Shown: in pieces, positions 10,725-23,620 of the stretch | Numbering within the stretch: the stretch's first letter is position 1 | Layout: the number at the start of each line of letters is the position of its first letter | Origin: Buddleja alternifolia | Taxonomy: Eukaryota > Streptophyta > Magnoliopsida > Lamiales > Scrophulariaceae | Reading direction: 5' to 3' | Length of the DNA stretch: 64,000 bases | NCBI GenBank assembly: GCA_019426215.1 | Contig: CM033392.1 | Span: 41,797,577-41,861,576 of the forward strand | The notes under the pieces: generated by a model | Databases searched by the model: none | The model's input: the letters and a program-made list of their open reading frames with translations, nothing else | What the model was told of the DNA's origin: nothing | Position numbers and translations under genes: made by a program

Positions 10725-11789
10725 TCATCTGTTCTTATATTGGAAATCCCTCGGAACATGTGGGTTCGAAAAGAGCTTATTCATCTCAGTAGAAAATTTC
10801 AAAGCCAACTCCGTTTTCCCCATCTTCTTTAGACTGAAAATCAATGCTCGGTAGATATGAATTGAGGGACGAAACCGCTTACGTTTCATCTCATCAAATA
10901 TATTCAAGGCTCCATCAATGTTACCTGATCTACCTAAGCTCTCTATCAAAGCTTTGAAAGTCAATAAATCCGGCTGAATTCGTTTCTCACACATCTCCTT
11001 GTAATGTACCAAACACAAATCTAATCTACCCATCTTCCTCAAGCTGTTTAATACAGTATTATACGTGACAATATCCAGAACAAGATTATTCGTTTTCATA
11101 AGAGCAAACTCATTCATCATTTCATCTACTCGCCCGAGACGACCCAAAATCCCCAAAACAGTATTATAAGTAACCAAATCCGGTTTACATTTCAAACTCT
11201 TCATACGATCAAACATCAACAATGCATTATCAACAAGTCCGCATTTAGCCAACGCAAAAATGAACCTGTTCAAAACTATATCATTTCTTGGTAACCCCAT
11301 TTCGGAGACTTCTCCGATAAAATTCAATAACACAGACGAATCACTATGATTTCCAAAAGCCCTCGCGACGATTAGATACGAATTCAATCTTATAGAGCCA
11401 CACGAAAGCAAAAGATCCTTGAATATTTCAGATAGCAAGTCAATATCATTCTTTACGACTGCAGCTTCAAGAAGGTAATTATACGCACGAGGGGTGAGGA
11501 AAATGTGCTTACAACGTAAACTTTGTGGTAGGCTAGCAGCAGTTAGAACATTTCCAGTAGCGCAGAGCTTCTGAATATGACTGATACAGATTTCTTCTCT
11601 GCAAACAGAAGGATCCGCCATAGCAGCAAGTATTTGATTGACGATTTCATCAGTGGTGTCTTCACGAGAAATTAGGGTTGATAGATACAGCCGATTGACA
11701 AAGGAATTACTTGGAACATGGAATGGCGGAACCCTAGATACTCTAATTGGGATGTATTTAGCAAAATTGAGGATGGAAAATACAGCCAT
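10725..11789 (-). CDS. P-class pentatricopeptide repeat protein
   Basis: An intact single-exon frame of 354 codons. After an N-terminal region rich in Arg, Ser and hydrophobic residues, which looks like an organelle transit peptide (about residues 1-40), there are five consecutive canonical 35-residue PPR motifs. They begin near residues 170, 204, 239, 274 and 309, with the typical DxVTYNTVL starts; residues 100-169 contain weaker, degenerate repeats. No E, DYW or SMR domain follows, so it belongs to the P class. Family members bind organellar RNA and affect its stability, splicing or translation. The protein is short for the class but ends naturally with a TGA. Mitochondrial or plastid targeting is inferred only. 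It is the only ordinary host gene in the window that looks functional. Confidence 0.93.
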   Translation of the reverse strand: MAVFSILNFAKYIPIRVSRVPPFHVPSNSFVNRLYLSTLISREDTTDEIVNQILAAMADPSVCREEICISHIQKLCATGNVLTAASLPQSLRCKHIFLTPRAYNYLLEAAVVKNDIDLLSEIFKDLLLSCGSIRLNSYLIVARAFGNHSDSSVLLNFIGEVSEMGLPRNDIVLNRFIFALAKCGLVDNALLMFDRMKSLKCKPDLVTYNTVLGILGRLGRVDEMMNEFALMKTNNLVLDIVTYNTVLNSLRKMGRLDLCLVHYKEMCEKRIQPDLLTFKALIESLGRSGNIDGALNIFDEMKRKRFRPSIHIYRALIFSLKKMGKTELALKFSTEMNKLFSNPHVPRDFQYKNR

Positions 11790-11987
11790 TACATTAGTTA
11801 ATCAACAAAAAAATTAAACATAGTAGAAGTACACTCCTGGTCCTGGACCGTGTTTAATTAGACGTTTGAAACTTTATGAAGAAGAAAATTGGTTTTCGCC
11901 TGAACTTGTAGGAAATGGCAGAAAGGGAAAGTAAAGAGAGAAACGAAAAAGGGTAAAAGGAAGAAAAGAAAATGGAAAAAGAAACGA

Positions 11988-12574
11988 GTTAATTGCACCA
12001 ATTACCCCCTTTTTTATTTAATGTTATTACATTCCAGTCAACTAATTTGTGATCCATAACAAACAGCCCCTTCTTATAACAAAACCTTACATTTACCCCC
12101 TCTTATAATAAAACTCTATATTTACCCCTCTGACTAACGATCATTAGTCAAAAGTTATACTTTTGGCAACTTACTAATTTAGATTCATCTACATTGAATC
12201 GTAATATTACTCTTAAACAAAGCAAAAACCGGTATATGTATTTAGTTTTGAAAAGATAATTGGCATAAATCGAATTGACATAAATCAAATTTGCACTTTA
12301 TTATCAAATGTTAATAAGTTTTTACAAAATTATTTTTTTAAGATCAAATTGAAAATTACAATTACATTGTCTTTCCTATGAAAAATTACCCATCAAAGGC
12401 AATACAGGAAATTTAGAAAATATTTTTTGAATATGTTAGCGAATTCCGTTAGTTTTTTGATGAAGGGAACGATTGTAATGTTTTATTATAATATGAAATA
12501 TTTGTTATATGTTCAAAATAAACACATTGGATTGTCATTACACTAAGTAGGAGGAATAGTTGGTGTAATTAACC
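11988..12574. mobile_element. MITE-like element with long inverted repeats
   Basis: The left end GTTAATTGCACCAATTACC and the reverse complement of the right end (GTTAATTACACCAACTATTCC) match. The inverted similarity continues inward for about 150 bp with gaps (ACCCCC, TAACAAA and TATAATAAAAC blocks). The element is about 587 bp and has no coding capacity. No clear target-site duplication was found. It lies 200 bp upstream of the PPR start codon. Confidence 0.7.
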
Positions 12575-13447
12575 TAAAAAAAAAAACCAGAACCATTTTT
12601 TCTTTTTTTGTGTGGAAAAAATAAGGGGAGCTTGGAAAAAAGTTCCCAAACCTTATTGGAACTTACCATTCAATACCCTAAAAAAATATCTATGCTATGC
12701 ATTCCCAACTTCAAAATATAACTTAGTGATTTACTCTCTACCCAACAAAATGTCTTAAATACCCTTTCATTTACTATTTTCAACCTCTTTTTTTCCTTCC
12801 AAATTTAATTCACTTTCTTTTAGTTTTAATTCTTTTTTTCCCTACACCCATCGCATAGATAGCGGCGGCGCACCACTGCCGGCACCGGATCGGATGGCGA
12901 TGGAGCGACACCGGCACCGTCATCCACCTAAACACGAAGTTAAGTATGTTAAAAGAGAACATGAAGTATAATTGAAACGGATATGAAGTATTGTTATATA
13001 GAAAATAAAGTATGTTGAAAGAAAACTTGTTGTATGGTTAAAAGGAAGAGGCAATATGTTGAAAGAGAACATAAGTATGATTACACTTCACGTCACTTTT
13101 AAGTCCAACATACTGCATCAAATTGCATAACTTATTTCTTTATATATTAAAATGCTACTAGATATATGTATAGGCTTCGAAACATAGATATGTATGAGCT
13201 TTTATCTTTTTATATATTGGGCTAAGTAATTGAATGCTTGTAGTGTTGATAGAATTCGAGGTGAGTCTGTCAAGATAAATTTGAAGATCAGCGCTTGAAG
13301 TCTGGAATAGACGATCTGATCAGCATAGAGAAAGAGTTGAAGTCTTGATCAAGTTGTGAAGACAATTCAATGTCGAAGTAGCATCCAAGGGATGTATTAT
13401 TTTCACCTAAATTTATTCTTAAATCCACAAGGAGTTTATGCAATTAA
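12575..13447. other. Gene-free stretch before the nested retrotransposons
   Basis: No gene is seen. Bases 12860-12930 form a small GC-rich patch (GGCGGCGCACCACTGCCGG). Bases 12940-13080 repeat a word like GAAGTATGTTGAAAGAGAAC. This may be debris of older transposons. Confidence 0.35.
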
Positions 13448-14464
13448 TGATAGGATTATTCCCTCCATGCCATAGAGGAATTAGATTAATTATGGCATTT
13501 ACATTTATGTTGTACAAACTATTATTCATTAATAAAGGCATCATTTTGTTCATATCAATCTTAATGGTATTAATATAAGCATTGAACAAATAAGTCCTGA
13601 GTAATCAAGAGGGAGCTTCCACTCCTCAATGGTTAGAGGAGAACCACACTAGAAGTATCAATTCCTTGTTTACTTAAACAAGAGTTCGCAAGTCGAAGAG
13701 TCTTAATGCCAGACTTGTATGATGCAAGCTTTGACAAGGAGTGTCATTCGATCCCTTTGGATGGTGGGAGCTTGGTCATAGATATATCAATGGAATTGAT
13801 ATATTTGAATATGACTCGCTGTAATTCAATCACATGGGTAATTACTCTTTGACTGTCAATGATTGAATTATTGGTCACGGTAGTGTGCATGAGCCTTAGA
13901 CCTGAGGATTCACGAAGATTGAACTTGTGACACTGAACGAGTTATTAGAGTAGTTAGATCCAATTTACCCTTAGGTGGGATGAACCTCGAAGTGCGGTTC
14001 AGAAAGACAAGTGGAAATTGTTCGGTGATTGCCAATAGGGGATTCACTGTCTCGGGTAGTAACGAGTTAACGTCCTGTGCGATCGTAGGTAAATGAAATT
14101 ATAAGTCTTTGGCCAAAGCAGGAGAACTAACTTATGTATGGTACATAAGAGTAGTTCAGTAATTTCATCTTACTATGATTCATAAAGCACAACATCATTT
14201 CATGTGAGTTTGTTGTAATCCATGATTGTCACTCAATCAGGATCTTACAGTGAAGGGCTTATACACACATGTTGTCTGTGACCTAAGGGTTCATATTGAT
14301 TTATTCATTTCAATTGGATTTTGATGTGAGTCCACGTGACTGGCTAAGTTGACACTCACATCTTCACATTCCTCCCAATGTCAATTGAGATGAACCTAGA
14401 GAGTCGTGAATTGAGTGAAGGCAATTCTTTCGTTGTCAAATATATAAAATAGGTAATTTTCTAT

Positions 14465-16127
14465 TGTTAGGTGTATACCCTTAATGCCTATGAGGAATTA
14501 GATTGAGTAGGGCTTTAATAAGTTATTTGTACAAACTATTTATTATTTCTATTTATAGAATAAAGGTTTTTGATTTTGTTCATATAAATCTAATGGTATT
14601 TGAATGTATTGAACAAATAAGTCCATGCAATTTGAAGATAGACTTTCCACCTCTTATGGTCGAGAGGAGGCACTGGAAGGTTCAAGTACTTAATCTCTTA
14701 AAATTCAACTCTTATGTCATTTGCTTTGACAAGGAAGTGCTAGTCAAACACTGATTAGATAGTAGGAGCTGGTGTCATGAATGTGATTAATGGAATTAAC
14801 ATATTTGAACTCGACTCGCATTAATCCGATCACATGGGTATTTACTCTTTGACAGTCAATGATTGGGATTAAGATTTCAACAGTATGTGTGAACTTTAGA
14901 CCTGAGGAGTTGTTTACAATGTGCTTGTAGTATTGGATATGTTATTAGAGTAGTTAGACCCATATCACCTGATAGGTGGGGTCAACCTCGAAGTACGATC
15001 CACATGGTGAATTTAACATTGTAAGATAACTGCTAATATGAGATTCACCGTCTCGACAGTAAACGAGTATGTGACCTGTACAATCATAAGTAATAGAAAT
15101 TACAAAGTCTTTAGCCAAAGAAAATAAACTAACTAGTGATGGTCACTAAGGGTAGTTTGGTAATTTCACATTATTATGATTACCAAGTACAACATCAAGT
15201 TTTATAAGTTTGACATACCATGACTCTTACTTAATCGGGTCATGTCGGTAAAGAGTTTATATGCATATGGTAGTCGTAATCAAGATTCGTGATGACATGT
15301 TCATCTCATTTTCAATTGGGTTATGATTTGGTTCTGCGGTGCTGGCTAGGTGACAATTGTATCCTTTGGAATCCTTCCATTGCCAATTGAATCGAGCCTA
15401 AAGAGTCGCGCTATGTGAAGAAAAGAAATATTTTCCATGCTAAGGGTATTTTGGTAAAATCACATTAGATGTGACTGACTAACAAAATGGATAGCATGAT
15501 TTAATTAAAGATATTTAATTGGATTAAAATAATTTATTAAATCATATTAATTCATAAGTTAAATTAATTGAAAATTAATTTATAAGTTGAATTAAATTAA
15601 TTAGATTAATTTTAATTTGATTAAAGTAATTAATTAATTGGATTGGACTTGAATTTAATTAATTACACATGGGCTAAGATGGAATAAAACCCGGAAGCCC
15701 ATCTCCGACAGGCCTAGTGGCCGCCCCCTCTATAGTAAACCTAGAGGTTCGGCTTATTTGATATAAGTAGTTAGTCAGTGTTAGAACTCTATATAAGTCA
15801 TTATTCAGAATCTGACTTTGAGCCAAAGAAACCTAGAGTAATAGGAAAGAAAAAATTTCCTCTCTCTCTCTCCAACTTGCCGCCATTGCAATTGTTGTCG
15901 AGAAGGAGATCAGAGCTCTCTTAGAGAAATTTCTTCCGCGTGACTATCTGGATGCAAGAGTCTGGGGTTGCTGCTGGATAATCGAATTTTTGTCATCAAG
16001 AGGTAATTCGATTACTCTGTTACAGAATTCGTTCTTATGGCGTAATTATAATATCATGAAAAACTCCGGATTCAATTTTCGGTGTGATTCAGATCAAAAA
16101 TTTTATCCGCTAGACCGAATCGCAACA
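14465..16127 (+). mobile_element. Solo copia LTR inside the LTR of element A
   Basis: It begins TGTTAGGTGTATACCC and ends CGCAACA (1663 bp). It aligns block by block with the flanking LTR of element A, including the CACATGGGTATTTACTCTTTG, CCTCGAAGTAC and AAAGAGTCGCGCT blocks. Flanking pentamers TCTAT and GCTAC agree at 3 of 5 positions, fitting an old, eroded target-site duplication. No primer site or internal region follows. A TATA-like stretch and a CT-rich region (15860-15872) are as expected for an LTR promoter and transcript start. Confidence 0.7.
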
Positions 16128-16870
16128 GCTACTTGATGAGCAAATTAATTTATTTGATTAATTGGATTAATGGAAATAAATTAATATTAAATAATTAGAT
16201 GTATTTATTATAACACATTAATTTATTTGATTAATTAGATTAATGAAAATAAATTAATTATAATAAATAAATAGACTTATTTATTATATTCCTCCATTCA
16301 TTAAATAATTAGATTATTTAATTTAGATGATGATTAATTAGTATTATATATTAATTGGATTAAAGTATGTTGGACCTAATTAATAATTGGACTAAGTGGA
16401 AAGTCAACTTAGCCCAATAAGGATGAGGTAGGCGTGTGGTAGGCGTGTTCGAGAAGTTGATGGGCTCAAGGAATTAGTTAATAGCAAGCTCATCACTCCT
16501 TATATATACCAAACTCACTGGATCAGAAAAACCTAACTCTCATAATTGACTTGACAGCAAAGAAAGAAGAAGAGAAAAATCTCTCTCCTCCCCTTACAGT
16601 AGCCGTCGGCCTTAGAGGTGTCAAAGGTGGTGGATTTTTCTTCAAACTTATTCCGGCGTGATATCTAGAGGCAGGAGTTTACCAATTGCTGCTATCTGAA
16701 AGATCATGTTTTTGAATCAAATCTAAAGGTTAGTGAAAAGATGAAATTAGATTTCATCTTGTTTATAAATTTTGAATTTAGTGAAATTCATTAAAACCTA
16801 AAAGTAATCCGATTGTGAATCCAGATATATATTTACGTTTCCACTACGCATGAACCAAGATTCACAACAG

Positions 16871-16883
16871 TGTTATCAGAGCC
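16871..16883 (+). other. Primer-binding site of element A (initiator Met tRNA)
   Basis: TGTTATCAGAGCC begins 2 bp after the LTR end and differs at one position from the usual TGGTATCAGAGC copia site. Confidence 0.85.
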
Positions 16884-17099
16884 AACTTTATGGCTTTAAA
16901 TGATTTTTGATATGAATATGTTGAATTTTATGTTTATGATGAAAAATATGATTAGAATATGATTTTTCATGCGTAGATTTATTTTTTTGATCAGAATCGT
17001 TAATTGATTTCATGATTTATGTTTTGAATATAAATCAAGTTTTTTGTATTGGATATGACTTTATGCATGAACATGAATATGTGGTTTGAATGTTCTTGG

Positions 17100-17310
17100 A
17101 ATTTTGGCTTAGAAAAGTCGAGGTGGTGCAGCCTAACGCTACCCGACGGCGCGCCACACAGCGCCACCAGCAGGTGTTGTGCGTGAGAATCGGGCCGCGT
17201 AGTGACCCGTATGTTTTTTTTTTCAAAATTCTGAACGGGGTTTGACCCGACCACGATTTCGACCCATGGGTTTGACCCACATGTCAACCCATGGATAGAC
17301 CCATGGGTCA
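17100..17310 (+). other. GC-rich island in the leader of element A
   Basis: A GC-rich patch in otherwise AT-rich leader DNA, including ACGGCGCGCCACACAGCGCC and repeated GACCCATGGGT words. Equivalent islands occupy the same place in elements B and C. No frame in it is supported. Confidence 0.6.
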
Positions 17311-18134
17311 ACCCATTTTTTAAAATTAAATAAAATATTTATTTTAAAATATGTTTAAAAATAATTAAAGGGTAAAATAATTTTTGAAATTAGTTTTATG
17401 CCTAATTTTAAATTGGATTTAAAATTAAAATTTATTCTAGAACAAAGAAATTTATTTTGAATTAATTCTTTGTTGAATCAATTGGAAATTGATTCTTTGA
17501 CACTAAATAATTTTTTTTTAATTAAATATGATTAAAGTTGAATAAATTTATAAATTGGATTTAAATTAATTCGATTAATTTCAAACCACAGTTAATTAAA
17601 ATTGGATTTTAATTTATTTCTTTTTGAAAGAACTCCAACATGTTAGCTATCTTTTATAATGTTTTGATGCATGATACTGTGGGATGCCTCCCATGGACTA
17701 GATTTGATTATGGGTTTTATTTTCTGGGTTGTATCGGGTCTTTAGTACCCCCCAGTTTGTATTTTAATTTTTTTAGATTTATGTATATGATGCATTTTTA
17801 TCTGTGTAATTAGAATAGGACCTTTTTGGAAGAAGATCTGCTTGGAGTTTGAAGACCTGAAAGTTAGACATAGGTTAGATCTTATAAGTCCCCTAATCCT
17901 CGATCAAGCCATTGGCTTGACTCAATCTAGATAAGTCCACGGAAAGTGTGTGTGATAGTGCTAGGCGTTTTCTATTTTATAATCAATGTATGCGTGCTAT
18001 AAATGGTTAATGTGCAAAGTGAGACCAATTAAACTTAAAATTCTCCCATTGGATTAAATACTGAATTTAGAATAAAAAAGAATTGGATGTCTCAGCTCTC
18101 CATCAAACGTATGAGAAATTAAATTAACGCCAAT

Positions 18135-18457
18135 ATGCATAATTTCTTCCCAGTAAGTAGGGGTTATGCATTGCGACATTTATTTAAATTTTCTTAAGTG
18201 CATTAGCTGCCATCAATCGAAACAAATTTCACCTCATATATCGACAGAGGGTTGCAAGGTGGAATTCAATTGTTAGATTGATTGGAAGTTGATGGGCCCA
18301 AGTTCAGATAGATCACAACCTATATATCATTAAAGTGTTGCGGTCACGTGATCTATGAGCCGAATTAAATATTGAATCACATGTTAGACGATGGTGGCAA
18401 GGATTGCCACTTTAATAAAACTAGTGAGTCATATATCGTTAAAGGGTTGCAACTCGC
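18135..18457 (+). other. Predicted four-stem-loop leader RNA, element A
   Basis: Four successive hairpins: (0) 18135-18142 with 18164-18171, 8 perfect pairs, loop containing CTTCCCAGTAAGTAGGGG; (1) 18225-18234 with 18257-18266, 10 pairs including one G-U; (2) 18308-18316 with 18348-18356, 9 perfect pairs; (3) 18424-18429 with 18452-18457, 6 pairs including one G-U. Loops 1-3 each carry a version of ATATCGTTAAAGGGTTG although the stems differ. The same series occurs in elements B and C, so the structure rather than the stem sequence is conserved. Confidence 0.7.
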
Positions 18458-18513
18458 CCAATTTATTACAGAACTCAATCACTAACTACGAAGTCTTTCC
18501 AATGTGGGAGTGC

Positions 18514-20145
18514 TGTTAGGAATCCTTTTGAGAGAAAAACGCAGCGGAAGAATTGAGGATTCCTAGAGTTGAATCACTTTAGCATGGTTTGATGATTTTC
18601 AAAGGTTTTACAAGAATAAACAAAATTGAGTTCCTTTTCAATTTCGTTTTCTTGAATTCGCGTAACAGCAACTCTCCTAGAATTCCTGTCTCTAAAGATT
18701 CATGCGAAATTAGCCTTCCAAAGATCCCCGAAAACTCTCCTCTTGGTGGTGGGGGACGGCTAGAGAGAGTAATAGGGATAGGAGTTTCTTTCTTTTTGTG
18801 TTATGCAATTAGGGTTAGGAGTCTTGTTGCAGTTGGAGATATCTATATTTCTCTTGACTTATGCAACAAGTAGGAATCCTCCTTTGGACTCCTTATGGCC
18901 GCCCCTTATGGCTCCATGGACGGTCAAGGTGGGCTTAAGTTGGCCCAGTCAACTTAGTCCACCTTTTAATAAATATTTAATTTAAATTCTATTTAAATCT
19001 AATATATATAATTAATTAATTCCATTTAATTAATTCTTTACTTAAAATAATTTAATTTAATCTAATTCAATTAAATATTTAATTTATTGATTTACCATTA
19101 AATCAATCTGTCCAATTAATTATATCTTTCTAAAAGATTAAGACAAAAAAACATCCTGATCGTTTCTTATAGCGCGACTCTTTAGGTTCGTCTCAATTGG
19201 CAATGGGAGGAATTACCAAAGGATGTGAGTATCACCTAGCCAGTCCCGTGGACTCACATCATAACCTAATTGAGTACGAAATGAACGAATCATTTACGAA
19301 CTTCTAGACCATAAATACCGTATGTGTATAAGCCCTTCACTGACATATCCTGATCAAGTGAGAGTCATGATATATGTCAAACTCACTAAACTTGATGTTG
19401 TGCATTAAATCATAGCATAATGAAATTACCAAAGTACCCTCCATGGCTTACATGAGTTAGTTTCATTGCTTTGGCTAAATATTTATAATTTCATTTGCCT
19501 ATGATCACACAAGATACTTTCTCGTTTACTATCGAGATAATGAATCCCATCTTGGCGATCACTTTACAAGTGCTACTTGACTCATCGAGATCGTACTTTG
19601 AGGTCGGCCCCACCAAAGGGTGATTTGGGCCTAACTACTCTAGTAACAGATTCAACAGTACAAGTACATTGATCATGACCCCTCAGGTCTAAGGCTCACG
19701 CATACTATTATGATCAGTAATTCAATCATTGACAGTCACGGAGTAAATACCCATGTGATCAGATTACTACGAGCGTGTTCGAAAAAACCAATTCCATTGG
19801 TATATCTATAACACGTGTTCTCACTATCCCATAGTGTTCGACTGACACTCTTTGTCAAAGCAAGTGTCATACAAGTTGAATCTTAATGCCCAATTAAGAT
19901 TCCTTGACTTGCGAACCCTCTTAAGTGATCAGGAGTCAGACTCTTCCCGTGCCACTTCTTTATTCCATAAAGGGCGAAGAGTCAACTTCGATACACATGG
20001 ACTATTTGTTCAATACTTATTAATGCCATGAAGTTTTATATGAAACAAGAATAAATGCCTTTATTAAAGATAGGTTTGTACAACATAATTGGATACCCTA
20101 TACAATCTATTTGTCTTCATTGGCATCTAGGGCATATACCTAACA
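18514..20145 (-). mobile_element. Solo copia LTR, reversed, with perfect 5-bp TSD
   Basis: On the minus strand it runs from TGTTAGGTATATGCCC to AGGATTCCTAACA (1632 bp). It is flanked by AGTGC on both sides (18509-18513 and 20146-20150). Removing it and one AGTGC restores the leader of element A, which continues with ATTCGAAAAATGCAGTGGGA as in elements B and C. It is related to the other LTRs (GACTCTTTAGGTTCGTCTCA on the plus strand). Open frames on it (for example 18589-18873 and 20055-20360) are not genes. Confidence 0.92.
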
Positions 20146-20279
20146 AGTGCAATGATTCGAAAAATGCAGTGGGAGCAAGTGAAAATTCAAAGTCCTGTCT
20201 AATTTTACCTGGTGTACAACATAACAACCTAATTGAATCTTTCTTTATTCTCTGCAATTATTTTATTTTCTCTCTCAAA

Positions 20280-21650
20280 ATGGTTAACAACCCTCTTTCA
20301 ACATTGCTTGAGAAAACGTTCTCACTGGACCAAATTATACTGACTGGCTCAGAAATTTGAGGATTGTCCTAAATTTAGAGTCCCTTAGCTATGTCCTCGA
20401 AGTTGATAAACTCGCAGCCCAGCTGAAGAAGCTGAGGACAATTAACGTGAAGCATACAAAACTTGGTGTAAAGATGACATTTGCGTTAACGGTTATATGC
20501 TCGGCTCCATGAACAATAAACTACAAAGATCCCATGAGAACATAGATGACTTGAGGTCAATCATGACGCATCTCAAGGACATTTATGGAGAGCACAATAG
20601 GATTGTTCGGTATGAGATATCGAGAGAGCTCTTCAAAGCTAGGATAGAAGAAGGAAAGAAGGTATGAGATCATTTACTTAAAATGATTTCAATGATTGAG
20701 AGATTGGAAGCTCTTGATTTTTTCATGGACTTCCACCTTCAAACTGATGTTATCCTACAATCACTCTTTAGCTCATTTTTCCAGGTCATAGTGAACTTCA
20801 CTATGAATGAAATCTAATGTACATTGGCTGGGCTGATTAACAAGCTTATTAATGCCCAAGGCTAAATGAATCTAAAGGGAAAGGAGTCTGCTCTAGCCAT
20901 CTCAACCTATGGAGGAACTTCTAGTTCTAACAATAGGAAGAGAGGCAAGAAGAAGAAGGGATCATTGAAGGTTGAGGGAAACGTAGGAAAAGGAAAAGCT
21001 GCCAAGAAGTACAGAGGGCATGGGCCAAATAAGACAGACATCTTCCTTTACTGCAAAGAGGCTGGTCACTGGAAGTGTTACTGCCCAAAGCTCAAGGCCG
21101 ATACTGCCGTAGGTATAGAACTTTATGTTTTAGAAACTAATTGTTCTATGACTGTATTCTCCACTTCATGGATTCTAAACTCAGGAGCTAGCGCTCATGT
21201 CTGTATTTTGAAATAGGATCTGGAAAGAAGTAGGAGGCTCAAGGAGCAAGAAATGATGATCCATGTAGGCAACGTACATAGTGTGGTAGCTACTCACATA
21301 TGATCTACTTCTTTATTTTTATCTACCGGGCATTTACTTGTTTAAGATGATTGTCTTGTTTTGCCCAATGGGCTTAAAAACATTTGTTACATTCCCGTAT
21401 TAGTTAGACTTGGATACGATTTCTGATTTTTGAACAATGTTTGCAATATTTATTTTAGAAATAAATTTGTTGGCTCTGCATCTTTAGTAAATGGTTTATA
21501 CTACTTAAATGTCCAAAATAGATGTATTCTAAATACAATCACTAAGAAACGAGGTATGTCTGGGACAAACCAAAGACTCATCTAGCACTTGAGACTAGGT
21601 CATGCTGGAGAATACAAGATTCGTGAATTTGAGAAAAATGGTCTGACAAG
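20280..21650 (+). pseudogene. Copia A gag-protease-preintegrase remnant
   Basis: A polyprotein remnant with several stops. It begins MVNNPLSTLLEK, followed after a shift by the gag signature of a tryptophan-led NLRIVLNLE segment. Around 21035-21085 a zinc-knuckle remnant reads FLYCKEAGHWKCYC, with the first Cys changed to Phe. The protease motif reads LNSGASAHVC (about 21174), with the catalytic Asp changed to Asn. The preintegrase motif RLGHAGEYKI follows near 21595. Coding stops at 21650, where element B inserted. All key sites examined are damaged, so the copy is dead. Confidence 0.85.
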
Positions 21651-23248
21651 TGTTAGTGTCATGCCCTTAAATGCCTTAGAGGATAGAATTATAGGGCATT
21701 AATTTGTAATTGAACAATCTTATATTAATAAAAGGCAATTCATGTTGTTTCTTATAGACATTTGTAAGGTTTTATAAACAACGTCCAGTTCTTGATAATA
21801 AGGTGAACCTTCTACTCCTTATAGGTTAGGGAGATTGGCACTAGAAAATTTGATCCTTAATATCTAAACTGGTTCGCAAGTCGAAGAGAGTATTGACTGG
21901 ACATCATTACAGGATAGAGATTTGTATGACATAAGTTTTGATAGGGAAGTGCTAGTCGAACACTATGAGTATGTTAGTGGGAACTTGTGTCATAGACGCA
22001 TCAGTTGGACTGATGAGTTCGAACACGACTCGCATCAGTTCTGTCACATGAGTTTTAACTGATAAGTTGTGATAGGTACGCATGAACCTTAGACCTAAGT
22101 AATCACGTTGAAGATGTGTTTGTGACATCAAGTCTATCATTAAAGTAGTTTGATCCAATTCACCCGTTGGTGGGGTCGACCTCGAAGTGCGGCTTGATGG
22201 GAAAGTAGTAGTCTTAACTAATTAGTAAAATGGAATTTATTCTCTCATAAGTGAATGAGAAATATATACTATGCCGTGATGAATAGGTGAGGTTAAAGTC
22301 TTTGGCCGAAGTAATGGAGATGCTCATATTGGACATAAGAGTATACTCAGTTACCTCGATTCATTATGAGCTAATCATATGGTCAAGTCCTGTGAGTTTG
22401 ACTAATCCATGACTCTCACTTGACTGGGATATAAGAATAGAGCGTTTATACTCGTACGATATTCAAAGCGTGAAAGGTTTGGAATGATTCTATTCATTCG
22501 TTCTCAATTGGGATACGATTTGGCTAGGTGTTATCCACATTCTTTTGGCTTCCTCCCATTTGCCTTTTGAGATGGACCTAAAGAGTCGCGCTTAAAGGAA
22601 TTGCAAAGGAAAAATTATGGTGTGAGACTTGAGAGATTTTTCGGTATTTGATATCGTAGTTAATCAATTAATTAAATCATTGGATGATCATATTAATTAA
22701 TTATATTAATTTGTTAATTAATTTATTTATGAAATTAATTATAGAATTAACTTGGATTAATTAGTTATTTAATTGATTTATTTATTGGATAAATAATATT
22801 AATTAAATAATCAAATTAGACCACAAAAATGGACTAAAGCCCAAGGACTTAAATCGCCCAAGTGGGCGTCCAACATGGACGCCTAGGGCCTTAGTTAATT
22901 AGGGTTAATTATTTTTTTGTGTAATATAAATTGTACTTAGTGGAAATAATTAACCCTAGCCTCTCTAATTGTCTTTTTCTCCAAGTCAAAGAACTCCACC
23001 TTTCTCTGTCTCTCTTTAGCCGTCCATAGGGGAAGAAAAGAAGGGATTTTTCGCTCTCAATTCCAGCGTGGTGATTTAGAGCCAGTGGCTAGTTTGTTGC
23101 TTGGAAAATGGATCAAAAGCTGGTTCAGAAAATTCAATAATACGAAAAAAGGTACACGCTTCTTATCCTGACTTGAATACATGAAATCGGAGATGAACCA
23201 TCATGGGATTTATTCTTTCCTCTGTGTTTTAACTGTAAAAATCCAACA
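21651..23248 (+). repeat. 5' LTR of copia element B
   Basis: TGTTAGTGTCATGCCC to AAATCCAACA, 1598 bp. It shares the LTR blocks of A and C (TCACATGAGTTTTAACTGATA, CCTCGAAGTGCGG, AAAGAGTCGCGCT). The upstream pentamer is ACAAG; the matching 3' copy lies outside the window, so the TSD cannot be tested. Confidence 0.88.
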
Positions 23249-23249
23249 G

Positions 23250-23262
23250 TGGTATCAGAGCC
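23250..23262 (+). other. Primer-binding site of element B
   Basis: TGGTATCAGAGCC begins 2 bp after the LTR end and is a perfect copia initiator-Met tRNA site. Confidence 0.9.
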
Positions 23263-23454
23263 AATCTCTGATTTCCGTATTTAGTCAAATACGTGATTTT
23301 ACACGTTTTTCGTGTTTTTGAAGCATGCTAAATTTGATGTTATATTTATGATTTAAAGCTCTGTGTTTCTGCATTTTTCTTGGATATTATTGCATGATAA
23401 TATGGTGGATCGAGAAAATCAAATTGAGTAAAAAAACGGGGCTGAAAAACCTCA

Positions 23455-23620
23455 AAACATGCACGAGGTCAGCGCGCACAGCACGCAGACAGCCTGCATG
23501 GCGTGCGCATGCTGTGCGCGCAGCCGGTAGCCCAAGGCCACCCAACGTGCGCGCAGCCTGTGCACGCGTGGTGAGCCCACACACCCGTCGGGCCGTGCGC
23601 CCCGTGTGGGCTTGGATTTT
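23455..23620 (+). other. GC-rich island in the leader of element B
   Basis: About 165 bp rich in GTGCGCGCAG-type alternating words, bordered by AT-rich DNA. It creates spurious Ala/Arg-rich open frames on both strands (23387-23681). The position matches the islands of A and C. Confidence 0.65.

Larger units (their letters stand above)
13448..21650 (+). mobile_element. Ty1/copia element A, 5' part (LTR, leader, gag, protease, start of integrase)
   Basis: The 5' LTR starts TGATAGGATTATTCCC at 13448 and ends CACAACA at 16869; excluding the nested solo LTR it is about 1.76 kb. A primer site follows. The leader (16884-20279) contains a reversed solo LTR, and decayed gag-protease-integrase sequence runs to 21650, where element B is inserted. 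The 3' half is not seen and must lie beyond this window if it survives. Three related copia elements in the window share this LTR type and leader layout. Confidence 0.85.

Noticed and set aside
14503..14754. 83-aa plus-strand frame
   Set aside because: Lies inside a solo LTR and is not kept in related LTRs.
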